A stretch of DNA of 64,000 nucleotides from Croceivirga thetidis. Its GTDB lineage: Bacteria; Bacteroidota; Bacteroidia; Flavobacteriales; Flavobacteriaceae. The notes beneath the pieces are model-generated. The model searched no databases and had not been told where the DNA came from. It saw only the letters and a program-made list of their open reading frames with translations. Each line of letters opens with the position of its first letter. Position 1 is the stretch's first letter. Positions 60,979-64,000 of the stretch are shown in pieces. The position numbers and the translations under genes are program-made. The stretch lies in the NCBI RefSeq assembly GCF_012272815.1, contig NZ_JAAWWL010000002.1:1084280-1148279 (forward strand), in the 5' to 3' direction.

Positions 60979-62088
60979 ATGAAGAAGATTATTCTTATAA
61001 TTTCAATAGTTGCACTAGGTGTTTTCGGCTGTAAATCTGCAAAATATGCTGATTTAGGCGATGGTATATACGCAGACATACAAACTACAGAAGGTGATAT
61101 TGTGGTTAAGCTCTACCATAAGGCCACCCCTGTAACGGTTGCGAACTTTGTATCGTTAGCAGAAGGAACGAACGACTTTGTAACTGATAGTTTAAAAGAA
61201 AAAAAATACTACGACGGGCTAACATTTCATCGGGTAATGAAAGATTTTATGATACAAGGTGGCGACCCACTTGGAAATGGTTCTGGTAATCCTGGATACC
61301 GTTTTGCAGATGAAATTGTCGATTCCCTGAAGCATGATCGCAAAGGGATTCTTTCTATGGCCAATGCAGGTCCAAAAACCAATGGAAGTCAGTTCTTTAT
61401 CACTCATAAAGAAACGCCTTGGCTAAATGGCAAACACACTGTTTTTGGTGAAGTTGTTTATGGTCTTGAAGTTGTTGATAGCATAGCGGCGGTAAAAGTG
61501 GGACCTGGTAACAAACCTGATGTTGATGTAATCATGAACAATGTAGATATCATCAGAAATGGAAAGGAGGCCAAAAAATTTGATGCAAACAGCGTTTTAG
61601 CAAATTATTTTGAAGAAGCAGAGCGGATGGAAGCTGTATTCAAAAAAATGAAGGAAGAAACAGTTGCCGAATTTAAACAACAAAGCGAAAGTGTTGAGGC
61701 ATTACCATCAGGACTGAAAATTGTTTCGCTAAAAACAGGTGAAGGGGAGCAACCTAAACATGGCCAAAAGGTGTATGTGAATTATGCTGGTTGGCTAATG
61801 GCCAATGCAGACTTGTTTGACACAAGTGATTTGGAAGTGGCCGAAAAATTCGAAAAAGTGAATCCGGGTAAACGTGATCAAGGTGGTTATACCCCCTACC
61901 CTATGGATTATAGTCCTGATGCTGCATTGGCTCCAGGTTTCAGGGAAGGACTTTTGACTATGAAAGTAGGTGATAAAATCCGCATTTTCGTACCACCATA
62001 TTTGGGGTATGGTGATAACGACTACGGACCCATTCCTGGTGGGTCAACCCTAGTATTTGATTTAGAGGTTACTGGAATAGCACAATAA
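60979..62088 (+). CDS. Periplasmic cyclophilin-FKBP fusion peptidyl-prolyl isomerase
   Basis: This 369-residue protein with a lipoprotein signal (GVFGC, Cys18) contains two isomerase domains. The cyclophilin domain (about 28-200) carries GDIVVKLYHKATPVTVANFV, YYDGLTFHRVMKDFMIQGGD, NAGPKTNGSQFFITH and ETPWLNGKHTVFGEV, so active-site Arg, Gln/Phe and His/Trp residues are present. The FKBP domain (about 250-365) has GEQPKHGQKVYVNYAG, DAALAPGFREGLLTMKVGD and FVPPYLGYGDNDYG. It probably serves envelope and secretion folding alongside GldI directly upstream. A C-terminal FKBP tail on a cyclophilin is a known Bacteroidota fusion. Confidence 0.93.
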   Translation: MKKIILIISIVALGVFGCKSAKYADLGDGIYADIQTTEGDIVVKLYHKATPVTVANFVSLAEGTNDFVTDSLKEKKYYDGLTFHRVMKDFMIQGGDPLGNGSGNPGYRFADEIVDSLKHDRKGILSMANAGPKTNGSQFFITHKETPWLNGKHTVFGEVVYGLEVVDSIAAVKVGPGNKPDVDVIMNNVDIIRNGKEAKKFDANSVLANYFEEAERMEAVFKKMKEETVAEFKQQSESVEALPSGLKIVSLKTGEGEQPKHGQKVYVNYAGWLMANADLFDTSDLEVAEKFEKVNPGKRDQGGYTPYPMDYSPDAALAPGFREGLLTMKVGDKIRIFVPPYLGYGDNDYGPIPGGSTLVFDLEVTGIAQ

Positions 62089-62092
62089 CCAC

Positions 62093-63160
62093 ATGAAGCC
62101 AAAATTGAAAAATGGAATTGCACTAAGCTTGATTCCACAGATAATTTTGGTGAAATGGTTAGGGAGCTATCCCGAATTGATTGAGAGATACTATTCCGAA
62201 GGAATTTATCCTGTTATTTCAAAGTTTTTGCGGCTTTTAACGGGATGGATTCCTTTTTCTGTAGGGGACATTTTATATACAGTTCTTGTTTTATTGGCTT
62301 TTCGATATCTCTATCGAAACTGGAAAAAAATTAAAAGCCAGCCCCTATTTTTTCTACGTGATATCGGTGTGGTACTTTCTTTAGCTTATTTTATTTTCCA
62401 TTTATATTGGGGTTTGAATTACTATCGTGTGCCCCTAACCGAAAAATTAGACTTTCAAGCTGACTATACGCAAGAAGAACTTCTAGAGTTCACCATGAAA
62501 ATGGTGCATACGACGAATGTTTTACAGTTGCAATTGACCAAAGATGTAGAAAAACCAGTTGTTATTCCCTACACAACGGAAGAGGTATATGAAATGACCT
62601 TAAATAGCTACAAAAGAGCATCTCGGGTATTCCCAATTTTCACATACAAACAACCAAGCTTAAAGTCCTCATTGTTTTCATTGCCTTTGACCTACATGGG
62701 ATATGGGGGCTATATAAATCCATTCACGAACGAAGCTCAAGTCAACTATAAGGTTCCTATTCTTCGTTTGCCTTCAATAAGTGGTCATGAGGTTGGCCAC
62801 CAGATTGGATACTCCTCTGAAAGTGACACAAATTTCATAGGATTAATTGTGACCTCTGCCAATAAGGATGTTTATTTTCAATATGCAGCCCAGTCACATG
62901 GTCTTGCCTATTGTCTTTCTGATTTGCGCCGAAAGGACGAAAAAGCATATAAGACAGTGCTAGAAAAACTTAATCCCGGTGTTCTGGCGAACTTTAGGGA
63001 ATTAAGTGAGTTCTGGAACAGATATGAAAATCCTACAGAACCCATTTTTAAAGCTGTTTTTAATGCTTTTTTAAAGGCTAACAACCAAAAAGATGGTATT
63101 CAGAGCTATAATGCTGTCGTTGGCCTGATGATTGGTTACGATAGGGCGTATGGTTTCTAA
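62093..63160 (+). CDS. DUF3810 membrane zinc-metalloprotease-like protein
   Basis: The protein has 355 residues with three N-terminal TM helices (IALSLIPQIILVKWLG, FSVGDILYTVLVLLAFRYLY, IGVVLSLAYFIFHLYWGLN) and a soluble domain containing SISGHEVGHQIGYSSESDTNF, a HExGH-type zincin motif with a downstream Glu/Asp. The family is DUF3810. A membrane metalloprotease is plausible but undocumented. It starts 4 bp after the cyclophilin-FKBP gene, the end of the gldI cluster. There is a 64-bp gap before the amidohydrolase promoter and start. Confidence 0.87.
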   Translation: MKPKLKNGIALSLIPQIILVKWLGSYPELIERYYSEGIYPVISKFLRLLTGWIPFSVGDILYTVLVLLAFRYLYRNWKKIKSQPLFFLRDIGVVLSLAYFIFHLYWGLNYYRVPLTEKLDFQADYTQEELLEFTMKMVHTTNVLQLQLTKDVEKPVVIPYTTEEVYEMTLNSYKRASRVFPIFTYKQPSLKSSLFSLPLTYMGYGGYINPFTNEAQVNYKVPILRLPSISGHEVGHQIGYSSESDTNFIGLIVTSANKDVYFQYAAQSHGLAYCLSDLRRKDEKAYKTVLEKLNPGVLANFRELSEFWNRYENPTEPIFKAVFNAFLKANNQKDGIQSYNAVVGLMIGYDRAYGF

Positions 63161-63165
63161 AAGCC

Positions 63166-63196
63166 TTGTGCTTTCCTTCGGTATGCACTATCTTTC
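63166..63196 (+). promoter_or_regulatory. Promoter of the amidohydrolase gene
   Basis: TTG (63166-63168) and TATCTTTC (63189-63196) are 20 bp apart, close to TTG-N19-TAnnTTTG with one mismatch in the -7 element. It lies 28 bp before the ATG at 63225, just after the DUF3810 stop. Confidence 0.45.
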
Positions 63197-63224
63197 AAAC
63201 TAGCTAATTCAAAAGACTTTTGAA

Positions 63225-64000
63225 ATGAAATTGAGGTTATTCAGCCTTGCACTCCTTTTGTGTGGGGGACTAACGTTTTCACAAGATTATTTTCCAGAAA
63301 ATGAGGGTATAAAATCAAAGAACAATAACTATAGGGCGTTTACCAATGCTCGGATATATGTTTCTGCTAATGAGATTATTGAGAATGGTACCCTACTAAT
63401 AAAAAACGGAAAGATTGTACAGGTAGGAGCTTCCGTATCAATACCAAAAAACACGGTTATTGAAGATGTAAAAGGACTTTCTATTTATCCATCCTTTATC
63501 GAAGTTGTTTCAGGTTTTGGAGTTGATAAACCAAAGCGTGCTCCGAGAGATGGTCGATCCGCACAATACGGCCCTGATCGAGAAGGCTTTTATTGGAATG
63601 ACCACATTAGGCCAGAGAATAACGCCGTTGAGAAATTTAAGTATGACCAGAAGAAAGCTGAAACTTTAAGAAAAGTTGGTTTTGGATTGGTTAACGCGCA
63701 TATTGAAGATGGTATCGCACGAGGTTCAGGTGTATTGATAGCACTCAATGACGAAGGCAACGAAGGGGAAAGGGTCATTGATACCGAATCTGCCCAATAT
63801 TTTTCTTTTTCTAAGAGCATTGCGAGCAAACAATCCTACCCCACATCACTAATGGGTGCCACGGCACTCATGCGCCAATTACACCACGACCTCAGATGGT
63901 ACGAAGCAGGTAATGCAGTTACTACCGATCGTTCTTTAGAAGCTTTAATTGCAAATAAAAACCAGGCACAGCTATTTTTGGCTGGTGATAATGGCAATGT
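63225..64000 (+). CDS. Secreted amidohydrolase-family protein, truncated by the window end
   Basis: The reading frame is open from the ATG at 63225 to the window edge (about 258 codons). It starts with a signal peptide (LRLFSLALLLCGGLTFSQ) followed by YRAFTNARIYVSANEIIENGTLLIKNGKIVQVG, the amidohydrolase beta-sandwich (split here in two pieces), and VIEDVKGLSIYPSFIEVVSGFG, where the metal-binding HxH would normally follow; in this position the sequence reads SFIEVV, so the first metal ligands appear changed. Such imidazolonepropionase-like exported proteins are common in Bacteroidota and often come as tandem paralogues. Substrate unknown. The C-terminal two thirds are outside the window. Confidence 0.85.
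   Translation, partial: MKLRLFSLALLLCGGLTFSQDYFPENEGIKSKNNNYRAFTNARIYVSANEIIENGTLLIKNGKIVQVGASVSIPKNTVIEDVKGLSIYPSFIEVVSGFGVDKPKRAPRDGRSAQYGPDREGFYWNDHIRPENNAVEKFKYDQKKAETLRKVGFGLVNAHIEDGIARGSGVLIALNDEGNEGERVIDTESAQYFSFSKSIASKQSYPTSLMGATALMRQLHHDLRWYEAGNAVTTDRSLEALIANKNQAQLFLAGDNGN

Noticed and set aside
1-64000. Insertion sequences, prophage, toxin-antitoxin or defence islands
   Set aside because: No transposase, integrase, phage or defence-family protein was seen among the translations.

Overview
The window reads as chromosomal DNA of a marine-type member of the Flavobacteriaceae (phylum Bacteroidota). The evidence is the outward-facing TAnnTTTG -7 promoter elements, a GldI gliding lipoprotein, a giant adhesin ending in a type IX secretion (T9SS) type-B sorting domain, a 580-residue LepB, and lineage-typical families (DUF5683, DUF3810, DUF6122, the fused IcmF, NagB fused to a PIG-L/LmbE domain). 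I see no phage, insertion sequence, plasmid or CRISPR. The window starts between genes and ends inside an amidohydrolase gene.

Layout. 1-3.7 kb: a PadR regulator, an ATGA-coupled PspC-domain membrane protein, a GIN-domain lipoprotein and a small secreted lipocalin-like protein, probably an envelope-stress module. 3.7-11.1 kb: thioredoxin reductase, a TonB-dependent receptor whose signal peptide is partly encoded by a TCGA-rich interspersed repeat, the fused B12-dependent mutase IcmF (active-site Phe/Gln pattern points to isobutyryl-CoA), and beta-phosphoglucomutase. 11.2-14 kb: an accessory-looking pair (outer-membrane barrel plus lipoprotein), an AT-rich 650-bp gap full of short inverted repeats, and tRNA-Pro(GGG). 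14-22.4 kb: a 2772-residue SprB-like repeat adhesin. 22.5-25.2 kb: a PQQ-type sugar dehydrogenase and an AGCS alanine/sodium symporter.

25.3-36.5 kb is a peptidoglycan-recycling locus with two divergent arms. The minus arm is a DeoR-type regulator, murQ, a 4-TM protein, a HEAT-like protein and a 7-TM protein with a basic cytosolic tail. The plus arm is nagB-PIG-L, a GHL10 (DigH-like) lipoprotein, ampG, nagZ and anmK. Between them are two 15-bp direct repeats 22 bp apart that look like the regulator's operator. A 14-bp perfect hairpin with a T tract, which looks like an intrinsic terminator, lies inside the signal-peptide codons of the GHL10 gene, so it could split expression of nagB from the rest. 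No nagA is present; the metal-binding PIG-L domain fused to NagB is a candidate for the missing deacetylase. This locus is the best candidate for something incompletely described.

36.5-43.8 kb: a Bcr/CflA-type exporter, a three-gene propionyl-CoA carboxylase operon, udk, an FtsB/DivIC-like protein and the small subunit of methylmalonyl-CoA mutase, without the large-subunit gene that normally follows. 44-49.9 kb: parA, parB, DUF5683, dapB, lepB, wbqC-like and DUF6122, co-directional and tightly packed. 49.8-55.8 kb (minus): an endonuclease-fold membrane protein, two tandem rhomboids, mutL, a small TM protein, ribH and a TPR protein. 55.9-64 kb: recF, a lipoprotein, a DUF721 protein, ndk, a PhoD-like phosphatase, nrnA, gldI, a cyclophilin-FKBP fusion, a DUF3810 protein and the truncated amidohydrolase.

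All family calls come from reading motifs and translations by eye; no database search was run.
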